Shown here piece after piece: positions 34,754 to 43,926 of a DNA stretch of 64,000 bases. Positions within the stretch are counted from its first letter, which is position 1. Every line of letters starts with the position of its first letter. Source of the stretch: Bradyrhizobium sp. Ec3.3 (GTDB lineage Bacteria > Pseudomonadota > Alphaproteobacteria > Rhizobiales > Xanthobacteraceae); assembly GCF_000472925.1 (NCBI RefSeq), contig NZ_AXAS01000008.1, forward strand, positions 102,501 to 166,500, in the 5' to 3' direction. The translations under genes and the position numbers were made by a program. The notes under the pieces were generated by a model. The model saw only the letters and a list, made by a program, of their open reading frames with translations, searched no databases and was not told where the DNA came from.

Positions 34754-37273
34754 ATGAAATCGAGAAGTGACGCGGCGCGGATGAAGACTGAGCAACTGCC
34801 GGCATTCATCGCCAAAGCGCGATCTGAGCGCGCCCCAACGCTCGCCTCTTTGTTGTTGCTGTCAGCAGCCGTAACGGTCGCGATCCCCGCAAGGCGGGCG
34901 GTCGCCGCCTGTGTGCAGTCGGGCAGCACCGTCACCTGTGATGGCGCGAGCAGCACCGGATTCGGCACGGGCACCGAGAACAGTCTGGCGCTGACAGTCC
35001 AGCCGACTGCCTCGATCACGGTGGGCAACGGACAGACGGCGATCAATCTCGGCAGCGGCAACACCGCGATCAACAGTGGCACCATCGCCGTTGGCGACGG
35101 TAGTCTCGGCATGCAGGGTCTAGACAGCAACAACTTTACCAACACCGGTACGATGACGGTGGGTGCCGGTTCTACCGCCATATTTGCGCTCGGAAATAAC
35201 AACGCTCTCTCCAATACGGGGATGATCAACGCGACGGCGCAAGGCGCCACCGGTGTCGGGGCCGCCGGGAGTGGCAATACGATCACCAATTCCGGCACCA
35301 TCACGCTCACCGGAGTGGGGTCTTACGGTATCGTCACGAACGGCGGTGACATCATCCAGAATTCGGGTGGCATCACGGTAGGCAGCAACACCGGCTTCAA
35401 CGCGACGGGCGTCGCCCTGCAGACCGACGACACACTCATCAACAAGGGCACCATCACCGCACTCGGCAAGGATGGACGCGGCGTCATCGTCTGGAACGTC
35501 AATACGACGGTGACGAACAATGGCACGATCCATGCGCCCGGCACCAACGGAGCTGCGGTGGAGATTGAAGGCATCAACGATATCATCACCAACAACGGTA
35601 CGATCAGGGGCGGTCGGAACGGCTATTCGCTGTTCTCCTCCGCGACCGCCGGCACCACCATCACCAATAACGGCACGCTGGACGGACAGCTTTTTCTCTT
35701 GGGCGGTGGTGGCGTCAGCCTGACCAATTCCGGGTTGATCACGATCAGCGACCCGGGAACGCCGCTCATACCGGCCATCTTCTACGTCGGCGGCACGTTT
35801 ACCCAGACCGCACAGGGCACGCTGACGCTGCGCGTCGACAATGCAGGCCTTCGTGACGGGCTCTTGACCGACGGCCAGGTCAAGCTCGACGGCACCTTGC
35901 GTGCGGTGCTCCAGCCGGGGCTCTATCAGTCGTCGACCACCTACACCGACGTGGTCCAGACCATCACCTCGGTCACCGGCCAGTTTGCCAGCGTCACCTC
36001 GTCGTCGGTCTTCTTCACCGCAGCCGCGACCTATAACGCCGCCTCCGTCGACTTGACCCTGACCCGCCTGGCCTTCGGCGCGGTCGCGGGCGAGACCGCG
36101 AACCAGCGTGCGGTCGGCAATGCGCTCGAAGCCGGCTATTCGCCAGCACTGACGGGCGCGGCCGCGACGCTCTATTCACAACTGCTCCCGGCCGGCTCGG
36201 TGAGGGTGCTCGACCAGCTCTCGGGCGAGGGTACGGGCGGCGCGCAAAATACCGCCTTCGCCGCCGGCTCCCTGTTCGGCCAGACCATGGACGGCCAGAT
36301 GGACGCGTGGCGCACCGGTCATCGCGGCGAGGCCGCAGGTAGCGGCGCGCTCGGCTACGCCACGGAACGGCCGGTGACCTCGGCGTTCAACGCGCTGAAG
36401 GCGCCGCCGCTTGCGCAGCCACAATGGAATGTCTGGGCGTCGGGCTTCGGCGCCGGTCAGTCGCTCACCGGCGACGCAACGGCTGGTATCGCGGGCTTTC
36501 GCGATCGCGCCGCGGGCGGTGCGGCCGGCGTCGATCATCTCCTCAATCCCGACCTCCTGGTCGGCATCGCCGTCGGTGGCTCCAGCGCGACGTTCAACGT
36601 CGACGATCGCGCCACCTCCGGCCGGGTCGATGGCGCCCATGTCGGCGGCTATGCGATGCAGAAATTCGGCGCGACTTACGTCTCGGCGCAACTCGCCTAC
36701 AGCCACTTCAACAACGCCACGACGCGAACGATCACCGGCATTGGTGCCGACGAGATCGCCAAGGGCTCGTTCGGCAGCGACCAGCTCGGTGGGCGGCTCG
36801 AGATCGGCCGCACCTATGACTTCAGCCGCGTGTCGGTCACGCCGTTCGCAGCCGTGCAGGCGGCGCGGTTGTGGCAGGCGGCCTATACCGAAACCAGCAC
36901 CGCCGGGACCGGAACGGGCGTCCTCGGCTTGAGCTACGCGTCGCACAACGTCTCCTCGCTGCCGGTCTTCCTCGGCACCAAGTTCGACGGCCGCTTCAAC
37001 GTCGGCAACGGCATGGTCTGGATGCCGTTCGCAAACGTGGCCTGGGTGCATGAGTTCTCGCCGACCCGCGACGTCACGGCGTCGCTGATCGCGGTGCCGA
37101 CCCCGGCGTTCACCGTTGAAGGTGCGCGCGCGGCGTCCGACGCCGGCCGGGTCGAAGTCGGCTCGCGCCTCGCCCTCAGCCACTGGTCGGAACTGTCCGC
37201 CCGCTTCACCGGCGAATTTGCGAAGGGCAGCCAGAGCTACGCCGGCACGGGGTCGCTAAAAGTGAGCTGGTAA
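34754..37273 (+). CDS. Type Va autotransporter, tandem copy 3
   Basis: The ATG at 34754, after GGGGGA at good spacing, gives 839 residues. The leader (LASLLLLSAAVTVAIPARRAVA-A) resembles that of copy 1. The passenger starts ACVQSGSTVTCDGASSTGFG but is more diverged in its repeats than copies 1 and 2, while the barrel (about 557-839) remains nearly identical, which suggests gene conversion of the barrel region. It ends GSLKVSW. No barrel remnant follows this copy. Confidence 0.9.
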   Translation: MKSRSDAARMKTEQLPAFIAKARSERAPTLASLLLLSAAVTVAIPARRAVAACVQSGSTVTCDGASSTGFGTGTENSLALTVQPTASITVGNGQTAINLGSGNTAINSGTIAVGDGSLGMQGLDSNNFTNTGTMTVGAGSTAIFALGNNNALSNTGMINATAQGATGVGAAGSGNTITNSGTITLTGVGSYGIVTNGGDIIQNSGGITVGSNTGFNATGVALQTDDTLINKGTITALGKDGRGVIVWNVNTTVTNNGTIHAPGTNGAAVEIEGINDIITNNGTIRGGRNGYSLFSSATAGTTITNNGTLDGQLFLLGGGGVSLTNSGLITISDPGTPLIPAIFYVGGTFTQTAQGTLTLRVDNAGLRDGLLTDGQVKLDGTLRAVLQPGLYQSSTTYTDVVQTITSVTGQFASVTSSSVFFTAAATYNAASVDLTLTRLAFGAVAGETANQRAVGNALEAGYSPALTGAAATLYSQLLPAGSVRVLDQLSGEGTGGAQNTAFAAGSLFGQTMDGQMDAWRTGHRGEAAGSGALGYATERPVTSAFNALKAPPLAQPQWNVWASGFGAGQSLTGDATAGIAGFRDRAAGGAAGVDHLLNPDLLVGIAVGGSSATFNVDDRATSGRVDGAHVGGYAMQKFGATYVSAQLAYSHFNNATTRTITGIGADEIAKGSFGSDQLGGRLEIGRTYDFSRVSVTPFAAVQAARLWQAAYTETSTAGTGTGVLGLSYASHNVSSLPVFLGTKFDGRFNVGNGMVWMPFANVAWVHEFSPTRDVTASLIAVPTPAFTVEGARAASDAGRVEVGSRLALSHWSELSARFTGEFAKGSQSYAGTGSLKVSW

Positions 37274-37386
37274 GCGGCGTCCGCGTCCGGGCACTCGTGG
37301 AGAGACGATGGCGCCTCTAGCGAGCGCCAAGTCTATCGCAGTGGTTGTGATGCTGGAGGCCCCCTTTCACAAGGGCAGGGGCCACC

Positions 37387-37614
37387 GTGTTTAGAACCTT
37401 TCGGATTGCTGCCGCGGCGCTCGCTTTCGCGGCGGTCGTCGGCAGCAATATTCTTGCGGAACTCATGAACAACTATCTCGCGTGCAGCCTCGGCCTTGTC
37501 GCCTCATTCATCGTCTGGCGACGAGTCGAGCTCAGCTTCATGAACCGCGCCCATCGCGAGATGGCCCGCCTCCACGGTGCCGACTGGAACGACAAGGACA
37601 GTGAGCGACTTTAA
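37387..37614 (+). CDS. Small hypothetical membrane protein
   Basis: A GTG start preceded by GGGCAGGGG gives 75 residues. Residues 5-25 (RIAAAALAFAAVVGSNILAEL) and about 30-45 (YLACSLGLVASFIVW) are hydrophobic, with a charged tail (HREMARLHGADWNDKDSERL). I do not recognise a family. It lies between the third autotransporter and a convergent AraC regulator; a role with either is speculation. Confidence 0.5.
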   Translation: MFRTFRIAAAALAFAAVVGSNILAELMNNYLACSLGLVASFIVWRRVELSFMNRAHREMARLHGADWNDKDSERL

Positions 37615-37656
37615 GGCCGGCACGCGCAGATCATCGCCGGCGCGGAGGCAACACCC

Positions 37657-38673
37657 TCAGGAGGTCTCTCGGCTGCGCCGCGTCTCGCCCCGTATTTCCG
37701 ACGGGGACGCGCCGTAAGCGCGGCGGAAGGTTCGGTTGAAGTAGGAGAGATCGTTGAAGCCGGTATCGCGGGCGATGCTGCTGACCGGGCGATCGATGAA
37801 GCGGCGATCGGTCAGCATCCGATACGCTGCAGTTAGCCGATGGGTGAGGACGAATTCAGTGAATGTCGTTCCCTCGGTCTCGAACAGCTTGCGAACATAG
37901 ACGGTGGAGATGCCGGTGTCGGCAGCCACCGTGCTCAGCGTCAAATCGCGCCGGCCGATGTCAGCGACGATCCGCTGCTTGATGCTTCGCAGCCGCGCGG
38001 CCGCCACTCCACGCGTCTGCGCCACCTCCGCGCCTTCTGTTCCGGCGCCCAGCATGAGCGCGCTGAGATCGATCAGGTGGAGCCCGACTGAGCGGCGCGC
38101 CTCGGGAGATGTAAGCGCAATATCCTCCCTGAGGATCCCGGCGTAGCCGAGAAACAATCTCAGCTGGGGGCTTGCTCGATCGATCGGCTTGCCTACGGCG
38201 TCGTCGAGATTCGGAACCAACGGTGCGATCAGGGATCGGCTGATCCGCAGGTGGACGATACTGGTCGCGGTATGGCCGATCCCGGTCCCGGCGAACCCGT
38301 TCGACGTCAGTGCAGCTTCTCCCGCTCGCAGTGTGGCCTCGTGACCGTTCTGCCGATAGGTGGCGACGCCGCTTTGGACGAACACGAGCACCGGATCGTC
38401 GTTGTCGATCATGCTCGCGGTATGGCGGCAGGTCATCGCAGACATCTGCGACGTTGTGATCGAGAGCCCCGGTAAGGCGCGCAGATTCATCTCCACGTCG
38501 AACGGCACCTCCTTCAGCGGGTCCATCTCCAGCTTCAGGACGTTGCGACCAAACAGCTCGCAAAAGGCTTCGGTGCGTTCGCGGTCGGCAAATGAGCGAC
38601 TGGATATGGTGATCTGGTCGAATTCGGCGGCGCTGGCCAAGACGGCCTCCAGGTTACGCGAATACTGGCGCAC
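37657..38673 (-). CDS. AraC-family transcriptional regulator (paralogue 2)
   Basis: This 338-residue protein has the same architecture as the regulators at 27953 and 38980. It has the segment RSFADRERTEAFCELFGRNVLKLEMDP, then RALPGLSI, and a C-terminal double helix-turn-helix ending SSIARDTGFNDLSYFNRTFRRAYGASPSEIR. The start at MRQYSRNLEAVL has no strong ribosome-binding sequence, so the exact N-terminus is uncertain by up to about 20 residues. It is divergent from paralogue 3, sharing a 306-bp promoter region, and convergent with the small gene after autotransporter 3. Confidence 0.88.
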   Translation of the reverse strand: MRQYSRNLEAVLASAAEFDQITISSRSFADRERTEAFCELFGRNVLKLEMDPLKEVPFDVEMNLRALPGLSITTSQMSAMTCRHTASMIDNDDPVLVFVQSGVATYRQNGHEATLRAGEAALTSNGFAGTGIGHTATSIVHLRISRSLIAPLVPNLDDAVGKPIDRASPQLRLFLGYAGILREDIALTSPEARRSVGLHLIDLSALMLGAGTEGAEVAQTRGVAAARLRSIKQRIVADIGRRDLTLSTVAADTGISTVYVRKLFETEGTTFTEFVLTHRLTAAYRMLTDRRFIDRPVSSIARDTGFNDLSYFNRTFRRAYGASPSEIRGETRRSRETS

Positions 38674-38979
38674 CCTTGTCGCACGAAAGCCGGAGCATGT
38701 TCAAATGCCATGGAGATCGATTCTACCATCGCGGCTGCTCGCTGCGCACGGGGGGCAGCGTAGCTCGAGAGGCTAGGACTTAACGATACTCGACTGGGAC
38801 CAAACGCTATTCGCCGTCTGCTTCGCAGCGGCCGGCGCGAACAAACCTGCGCTGCGCGCTGATTTCAATGGCAATTTCGAACCGGCCGCAACATAGTCGC
38901 GACCAATCGCCGCGCAGAATAATCGGGGCGGACATCCGCTGCGAGCGGCATTCGGTATTCATTCAACATCGAAATCCAC
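38674..38979. other. Divergent promoter region between two AraC regulators
   Basis: This 306-bp stretch contains no gene. It should hold the promoters of both AraC paralogues and possibly their operators. It is somewhat richer in A and T around 38850-38975 (ATTTCAATGGCAATTTCGAA, ATTCATTCAACATCGAAAT). I did not find a convincing -35/-10 pair. Confidence 0.45.
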
Positions 38980-39963
38980 ATGCAGAACTGCGACACCAAC
39001 GATCTCTCGATCATGGACTTCTCGACCGACGCGTTCCCGGAGCGCGACCGACAGGAGGCCTTTTGCGAGAGCGTCGCCCGTTCGCTGCTCAAGCTGGACG
39101 TCAGTCCGCTCCACGATCTGCCGCTCGCCGCGACCATGTCATTCCGTGCGCTGCCGGGGCTCGGCCTCTCGACAGGTCGGCTGTCGCCGATCCACTGCCG
39201 TCATCTGTCCGCTCAAACGGACAACGACGATTTCGTGCTGGTGGTGAGCTGGACAGGTGGGTGCAGCGTGCTGCAGGGGAATCAGGAAACGGAGCTCCAC
39301 AACGGGCAGGCGACGTTGACGGCCAACGGTGTGCGTGGTGAAGTTTGGAGCGCGAGTTCAACAGCGTCCGATTATCTGAATTTGCGGCTGTCGCGCAGTT
39401 TGCTCGAACCCCGGCTTTCCGATTTCAGCACGGCCCTGGCGCGGCCGATCGGCGCGGATACCCCGGCCTTGCGCTTGTTGCTCGGATACTGCCGCATCCT
39501 GAACGACGAGAAGGCGCGCTTCACGGCGGAACTCGGTAGCGCGGTCGCCACGCATATTCACGACCTCGTCGCGCTGGCAGTCGGCGCGAGTCGGGACGGC
39601 ACGGAAATCGCCCGGCGCGGTGTCGCAGCCGCGAGGCTGCATGCCGTCAAGGCCGACATTCGCGCGCATCTCGCCGATCCTAAGCTGTCGGTTGCGGTCG
39701 TAGCCGCCCGTCACCGCGTGACGCCGCGTTACATCCACCGGCTGTTCGAACTCGACGGCACGACGTTTTCCGAGTTCGCCCTGACGCTGCGGCTGACGCA
39801 CGCCGACGGGATGTTGCGCGACGCTCGCTTTCTGGATCGCACGATCAGCACGATCGCCTTCGACTGCGGATTTAGCGACCTGTCCTACTTCAATCGGACC
39901 TTCAAGCGCTTCTACAACGCCACGCCGTCGGACATTCGCCGAACGGTGCGGTGGACAGAGTGA
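38980..39963 (+). CDS. AraC-family transcriptional regulator (paralogue 3)
   Basis: The 327-residue protein opens MQNCDTNDLSIMDFSTDAFP and shares with paralogue 1 the FSTDAF start of the sensing domain. It shares with paralogue 2 the RQEAFCESVARSLLKLDVSP and FRALPGLGLS segments. The C-terminal signature is STIAFDCGFSDLSYFNRTFKRFYNATPSDIR. It is the outer member of the autotransporter/AraC block. The ligand and target are unknown. Confidence 0.9.
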   Translation: MQNCDTNDLSIMDFSTDAFPERDRQEAFCESVARSLLKLDVSPLHDLPLAATMSFRALPGLGLSTGRLSPIHCRHLSAQTDNDDFVLVVSWTGGCSVLQGNQETELHNGQATLTANGVRGEVWSASSTASDYLNLRLSRSLLEPRLSDFSTALARPIGADTPALRLLLGYCRILNDEKARFTAELGSAVATHIHDLVALAVGASRDGTEIARRGVAAARLHAVKADIRAHLADPKLSVAVVAARHRVTPRYIHRLFELDGTTFSEFALTLRLTHADGMLRDARFLDRTISTIAFDCGFSDLSYFNRTFKRFYNATPSDIRRTVRWTE

Positions 39964-40113
39964 CGCCGGCACTTCAATCGACTTCCACACATTCAATCAT
40001 CGGCGATGATGCAATATTGCCCTTGATCTGCCCGACGCGTCAAGCGATTTCGTAAAATCCGTATCTCCTCACGCCGGCGGCCGTTCTACTTTGCATGGGG
40101 TTGTTTTCGACAT

Positions 40114-41358
40114 TTAGTTTTGAGCCGGTCTTGCCCCGCGCAGGCTGGCGAGCAGGTCTTGCGACGGCCAGCAATCGACGGTCAGGCCCGCGCGCTGCTG
40201 GTACTGTCCGATCGCCCGCCTTGTGACCGTGCCCAGCCGGCCATCGATCGCATCGGAATAATAGCCGCCTCTAGCGAGCTGCGTCTGGATCGCTGCGACC
40301 TCGCTGTTGCGCAACGGTTTGAGCTTGGCCCAGGGCTTTTCGAACGGGGCGCCGCCCGCGATGAGGTCGGCGAGATGCCCGACGAACAGTGCATAGACGT
40401 CGGACTGGTTGTAGCTGCGGATCGCCTGGAAGTTGGCGAAGGCGAGGAAGGCCGGACCGTAAACGCCGGCAGGCATGACCAGTTGCGCCTGGTCTTGCAG
40501 CATGCCGGTGGCGACGGCGGCATCAGTGGCCGGCGTGACGCCGAGCTTCAGCCAGGCTTGGAGCGGCCGCTTGATGTCGGGCGAACTCTCCACGCAGCTT
40601 ACCGTCTCCGGCAGACGAACCTCGAAACCCCATCGCTTGCCGCGCTGCCAGCCATAGTCGCGAAGCTGCTTGGCACCCGAGGCGAGCGCGTCGGGGATCG
40701 AGCGCTCGAGATCGATCTTGCCGTCGCCGTCGCCGTCGGCCGCGAATTTGAGGAAATCCGACGGCTCGAACTGGGTGTGGCCCATCGCCCCCGTATAGGA
40801 GCCCTTCGCATCCATGCTGATGGTGCCCTGCTGGACGAGATCGAGCGCGATCAGGAGCTCGCTCCGGAACAGGTCCTTGCGACGGCCGAGATAGGCCTGC
40901 GTCACCAGCGCCTGGAACACGGGATGGCGCTGCACTTCAGTGCCGTAATCGGTCTCGCGGCCCCAGATCGCAATGACGACGTTGCCGGGGACGCCGTAGT
41001 CGGCCTCGATGCGCGCGAGCAGGCTGCGGTAGGTCTGGAAATGCCGCGCGCCTGTGCTGGCCAGCCCTGTGAGCTGTTGCCGGGGCAGGTAGTCCGCCGG
41101 CAGCTTCACGAATTCGGCCTGCTCCTTCACGGGGCGGCCGGGGATGACGAGATCCGGCAGATTAAGGTCGAGCTGGACATTGGTCGCGCGGTCGAACACC
41201 GCCTGCCTCACGCCGCGCGCCTTCGCCTCCTGCCAGAGCTGCGCGCGCCACGCGTCGAAGGCGGGGTCGGCGCGAGCCTCCAGCGCCTGCATCAGCACGA
41301 CGAGCGCGATTGTCCCTGGGATCAATGTGCGCTGCAAAATGTCCACGAGGCCTCTCAC
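40114..41358 (-). CDS. Lytic murein transglycosylase (MltB-like) with C-terminal peptidoglycan-binding domain
   Basis: I choose the GTG at 41358, which overlaps the stop of the MAPEG gene as GTGA and gives 414 residues; a GTG at 41346 is also possible. A signal peptide follows (TLIPGTIALVVLMQALEARA). The SLT-like catalytic domain has AIWGRETDYGTE with the catalytic Glu, then YTGAMGHTQFEPSDFLKFA with calcium-site-like DGDGDGKIDLE, and ANFQAIRSYNQSDVYA. The last about 60 residues (AAIQTQLARGGYYSDAIDGRLG) are a peptidoglycan-binding domain. It cleaves glycan strands to 1,6-anhydro products in the periplasm. Confidence 0.91.
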   Translation of the reverse strand: MRGLVDILQRTLIPGTIALVVLMQALEARADPAFDAWRAQLWQEAKARGVRQAVFDRATNVQLDLNLPDLVIPGRPVKEQAEFVKLPADYLPRQQLTGLASTGARHFQTYRSLLARIEADYGVPGNVVIAIWGRETDYGTEVQRHPVFQALVTQAYLGRRKDLFRSELLIALDLVQQGTISMDAKGSYTGAMGHTQFEPSDFLKFAADGDGDGKIDLERSIPDALASGAKQLRDYGWQRGKRWGFEVRLPETVSCVESSPDIKRPLQAWLKLGVTPATDAAVATGMLQDQAQLVMPAGVYGPAFLAFANFQAIRSYNQSDVYALFVGHLADLIAGGAPFEKPWAKLKPLRNSEVAAIQTQLARGGYYSDAIDGRLGTVTRRAIGQYQQRAGLTVDCWPSQDLLASLRGARPAQN

Positions 41359-41741
41359 GCGACCACCAGTCCCACCGCCAGCGCCAAGCCGCAGAGATAG
41401 GTAAACAATGCGCCGGCAAAGCGTGCCGGGTTGGGCCGGTTGAGCGACTTGCCCCACAGCAGCCCGGCGGCAAGGGAAAAGCGCGCGATCGTCGCCACCA
41501 CGATCGTCACGATGATCCAGCTTGGGGCCGGGCGCGTTGCGAACCAGAGAAACATCGCCGCGAAGAACGGCGCGTATTCGGCCGTGTTGGCATGCGCCCG
41601 CACCGCGCGGTGAATGGGGTCGGTGGGGCCGAGATCATGGCCGATGCTGCGCCTGAACCTGCCGCGCAGGATCGAGACATAAAACCCGAGGCCAAACAGC
41701 AGCAGCCCGAGCAAGGCGGTACAGATGATAGCGATGTTCAT
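41355..41741 (-). CDS. MAPEG-family membrane protein
   Basis: This 128-residue four-helix membrane protein belongs to the MAPEG family (eicosanoid/glutathione metabolism-like). The segment RAHANTAEYAPFFAAMFLW is the conserved glutathione-binding-like stretch, and RFAGALFTYLCGLALAVGLV is the last helix. Bacterial members may be glutathione transferases or lack known substrates. Its stop overlaps the start of the transglycosylase gene by four bases, so the two are translationally coupled, although a functional link is not obvious. Confidence 0.88.
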   Translation of the reverse strand: MNIAIICTALLGLLLFGLGFYVSILRGRFRRSIGHDLGPTDPIHRAVRAHANTAEYAPFFAAMFLWFATRPAPSWIIVTIVVATIARFSLAAGLLWGKSLNRPNPARFAGALFTYLCGLALAVGLVVA

Positions 41742-41992
41742 TGCGTGTATCCCCCAAAGAATTGAGCCGGAAGAAGATCAGATCACGGCGCCGCGGGAAA
41801 GCCCGGCCGGCCGATCCGATCGCCCCTCTCCCTGACAAACCTCCTTTTCCGCGGTGCCGATGTCCGCTACCCTTAGCTGCTAGCCACCGGGTTAGGTGGC
41901 GTAGCCGCGTCAATTTCAGCATTGATTGATTTGGGCGGCCTATCTGCCGCGAGACTGTGCTTAAGACTGTCCTTGGAAAACGGGGCGGAGCC

Positions 41993-43216
41993 ATGATCAA
42001 CCGGGATTCGGCAGCTCTCTTGTCTCCCATCGAGCGCGACCTGCGGCTCGATCTGTTCCGCGGCATCGGCTTGTGGATGATCTTCCTCGATCACATCCCG
42101 CATGACGTCGTGTCGTGGCTGACCTTGCGCAATTACGGCTTCAGCGACGCCGCCGAGTTCTTCGTCTTCATCTCCGGCTATCTCGTCGGCTGGATCTACG
42201 CGCCGATCGTGCGGGGCGGCTTCTTCCTTGCGGCACTCAAGCGTCTCTGGAAACGCACGGCCGAACTGTACGTCGCCCACATCATGCTGTTCCTGCTGTT
42301 CACCGCCCAGATCGCGCGCACCGCGCGGCGGTTCGACAACCCGATGTATGAGCACGAGTTCAATGTGTTCAATTTCCTGGCGCATCCGGACGAGCTGATC
42401 GGCCAGGCGATCCTGTTGAAGTACAAGCCGGTCAATCTCGACGTGCTGCCGCTCTACATCACGCTGGTGTTCGCTTCCCCCTTCATCGTGTGGTGCCTCG
42501 TGCGGCGTCCGAACCTCACGTTGCTGGCGTCCGCAGTGCTCTACGTGCTGTCGCGCTGGTTCGACTGGAACGTCGCGTCCTATCCGCCCGGTACGACCTG
42601 GTACTTCAATCCCTTCTGCTGGCAGCTGATGTTCGTGTTCGCGGCCTGGTGCGGTTCCGGCGAGGTGGACAAGATCGCGAAATGGGTGTGGTCGAAGTCC
42701 GTGATGGGTCTCGCGGCCGCCTGGATCGCGTTTGCGTTCCTGATCGTGATGACCTGGCACGTTCACACGCTCGAGGCGATGATCCCGAAGTGGATGATCA
42801 AGGCGATCTACCCGATCGACAAGACCGACCTCGACATGCTGCGCTTCACGCACTTCCTGGCGCTGGCGATCTGGGTCACGCAGCTCGTGCCGCGCCACTG
42901 GAAGGCGCTTCACACGAAATGGCTGCGCCCGGTCATCCTGTGCGGGCAGCACTCGCTGCCGATCTTCTGCCTCGGCGTGTTCCTGTCGTTCTCCGCGCAC
43001 TGGATCCTGACCCAATATACCAAGGGCGTGTGGGAGCAGCTCGCCGTCTCCTTCGCCGGCATCGCTATCATGATCGGCGTTGGCTGGCTGTTCGACCGGG
43101 CGAAACAAATTCCGGACCTGTTCGTGGACGTGATCGAGGTCGAGGACGAGGAGCCCGAGTCGGTGCCCGATCTCGACAAGAAAGCCACCGTGGTCGCGGC
43201 CAGCGCCGGCAGTTGA
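41993..43216 (+). CDS. opgC: OpgC-like acyltransferase, glucan succinylation (copy 1)
   Basis: The ATG at 41993 is preceded by GGCGGAG and gives 407 residues with about ten membrane helices. The N-terminus ERDLRLDLFRGIGLWMIFLDHIPHDVVSWLTLRNYGFSDAAEFFVFISGY is the OpgC family hallmark, with the catalytic-type His in FLDHIP. Later blocks are FNPFCWQLMFVFAAW and RFTHFLALAIW. OpgC proteins transfer succinyl groups to periplasmic glucans. No opgG or opgH gene is in the window. A diverged paralogue is at 47771-48910. Confidence 0.88.
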   Translation: MINRDSAALLSPIERDLRLDLFRGIGLWMIFLDHIPHDVVSWLTLRNYGFSDAAEFFVFISGYLVGWIYAPIVRGGFFLAALKRLWKRTAELYVAHIMLFLLFTAQIARTARRFDNPMYEHEFNVFNFLAHPDELIGQAILLKYKPVNLDVLPLYITLVFASPFIVWCLVRRPNLTLLASAVLYVLSRWFDWNVASYPPGTTWYFNPFCWQLMFVFAAWCGSGEVDKIAKWVWSKSVMGLAAAWIAFAFLIVMTWHVHTLEAMIPKWMIKAIYPIDKTDLDMLRFTHFLALAIWVTQLVPRHWKALHTKWLRPVILCGQHSLPIFCLGVFLSFSAHWILTQYTKGVWEQLAVSFAGIAIMIGVGWLFDRAKQIPDLFVDVIEVEDEEPESVPDLDKKATVVAASAGS

Positions 43217-43273
43217 GAGGCCATCACGGCGTGCCTTGCCGAATTCTCATGGCGACATCTCATGGAGAGGTTC

Positions 43274-43762
43274 ATGTTGAGAGGCTGGTTGACGATCGCG
43301 GGCACCTTGCTGTTCCTCACCTGCACCGCAGCTGCGCAGGCGCCGTCGCCCGAGGCGATGACCGCGGCGCGCAAGCTCGTGACCACCATGAAGCTGGCGG
43401 AGCAATACCGCGCGCTCCTGCCGCAGCTCCTGCTCAAGCTGCGGCCCGTTCTGTCGCAGGACAGGCCGGAGATCGAGCGCGACTTCGACGCCGTGACGGC
43501 GACGAGCTCGAACATCTACGCGCCGTTCGTCGACCAGATGATCGATCAGATCGCCGCCGTCTATGCCACCACCTTCACGGTGGACGAGCTGCGCCAGATC
43601 GAGGCCTTCTACGCCCAGCCGGCGGGGCGGAAGCTCTTGGAGAAATCGGATGCACTTACGCAGGCGAGCGCGCTGATCGCCCAGGACGTCACCCGCAAGG
43701 CCGCCGACGAATTGAAGCAGCGCCTGACCGAGGCTCTGCGCCAGAAGGGGCACAAGCTCTGA
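43274..43762 (+). CDS. DUF2059 domain-containing exported protein
   Basis: The ATG at 43274 follows GGAGAGG and gives 162 residues with a signal peptide ending CTAAAQA. An ATG at 43262 is in frame but lacks a ribosome-binding sequence. The mature helical domain contains YAPFVDQMIDQIAAVYATTFTVDELRQIEAFYAQPAGRKLLEKS, the DUF2059 hallmark. The function is unknown; the domain is common in periplasmic proteins of alphaproteobacteria. It follows the OpgC-like gene by 57 bp and may be co-transcribed. Confidence 0.87.
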   Translation: MLRGWLTIAGTLLFLTCTAAAQAPSPEAMTAARKLVTTMKLAEQYRALLPQLLLKLRPVLSQDRPEIERDFDAVTATSSNIYAPFVDQMIDQIAAVYATTFTVDELRQIEAFYAQPAGRKLLEKSDALTQASALIAQDVTRKAADELKQRLTEALRQKGHKL

Positions 43763-43853
43763 GCCTGCCGTGGAGGCTCAATCGCGCGAAAACGACTTGC
43801 GTTAAGGCGTCAGGACGGCCCGCAATGCTCGATGCGTGCCCGTCTGCGCGAAA

Positions 43854-43882
43854 TTGACCGGAAACGCCGTTGAAATTATAGC
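43854..43882 (+). promoter_or_regulatory. Sigma-70-type promoter for the acyl-CoA synthetase gene
   Basis: TTGACC (43854-43859) and TATAGC (43877-43882) are separated by exactly 17 bp. This gives a leader of about 38 nt to the GTG start at 43927, which has GGGAG before it. It is the best vegetative-type promoter I found in the window. Confidence 0.6.
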
Positions 43883-43926
43883 TTCCCCTCAAGACCGAAC
43901 GAACAACAGAACGACGGGAGGCAAAC

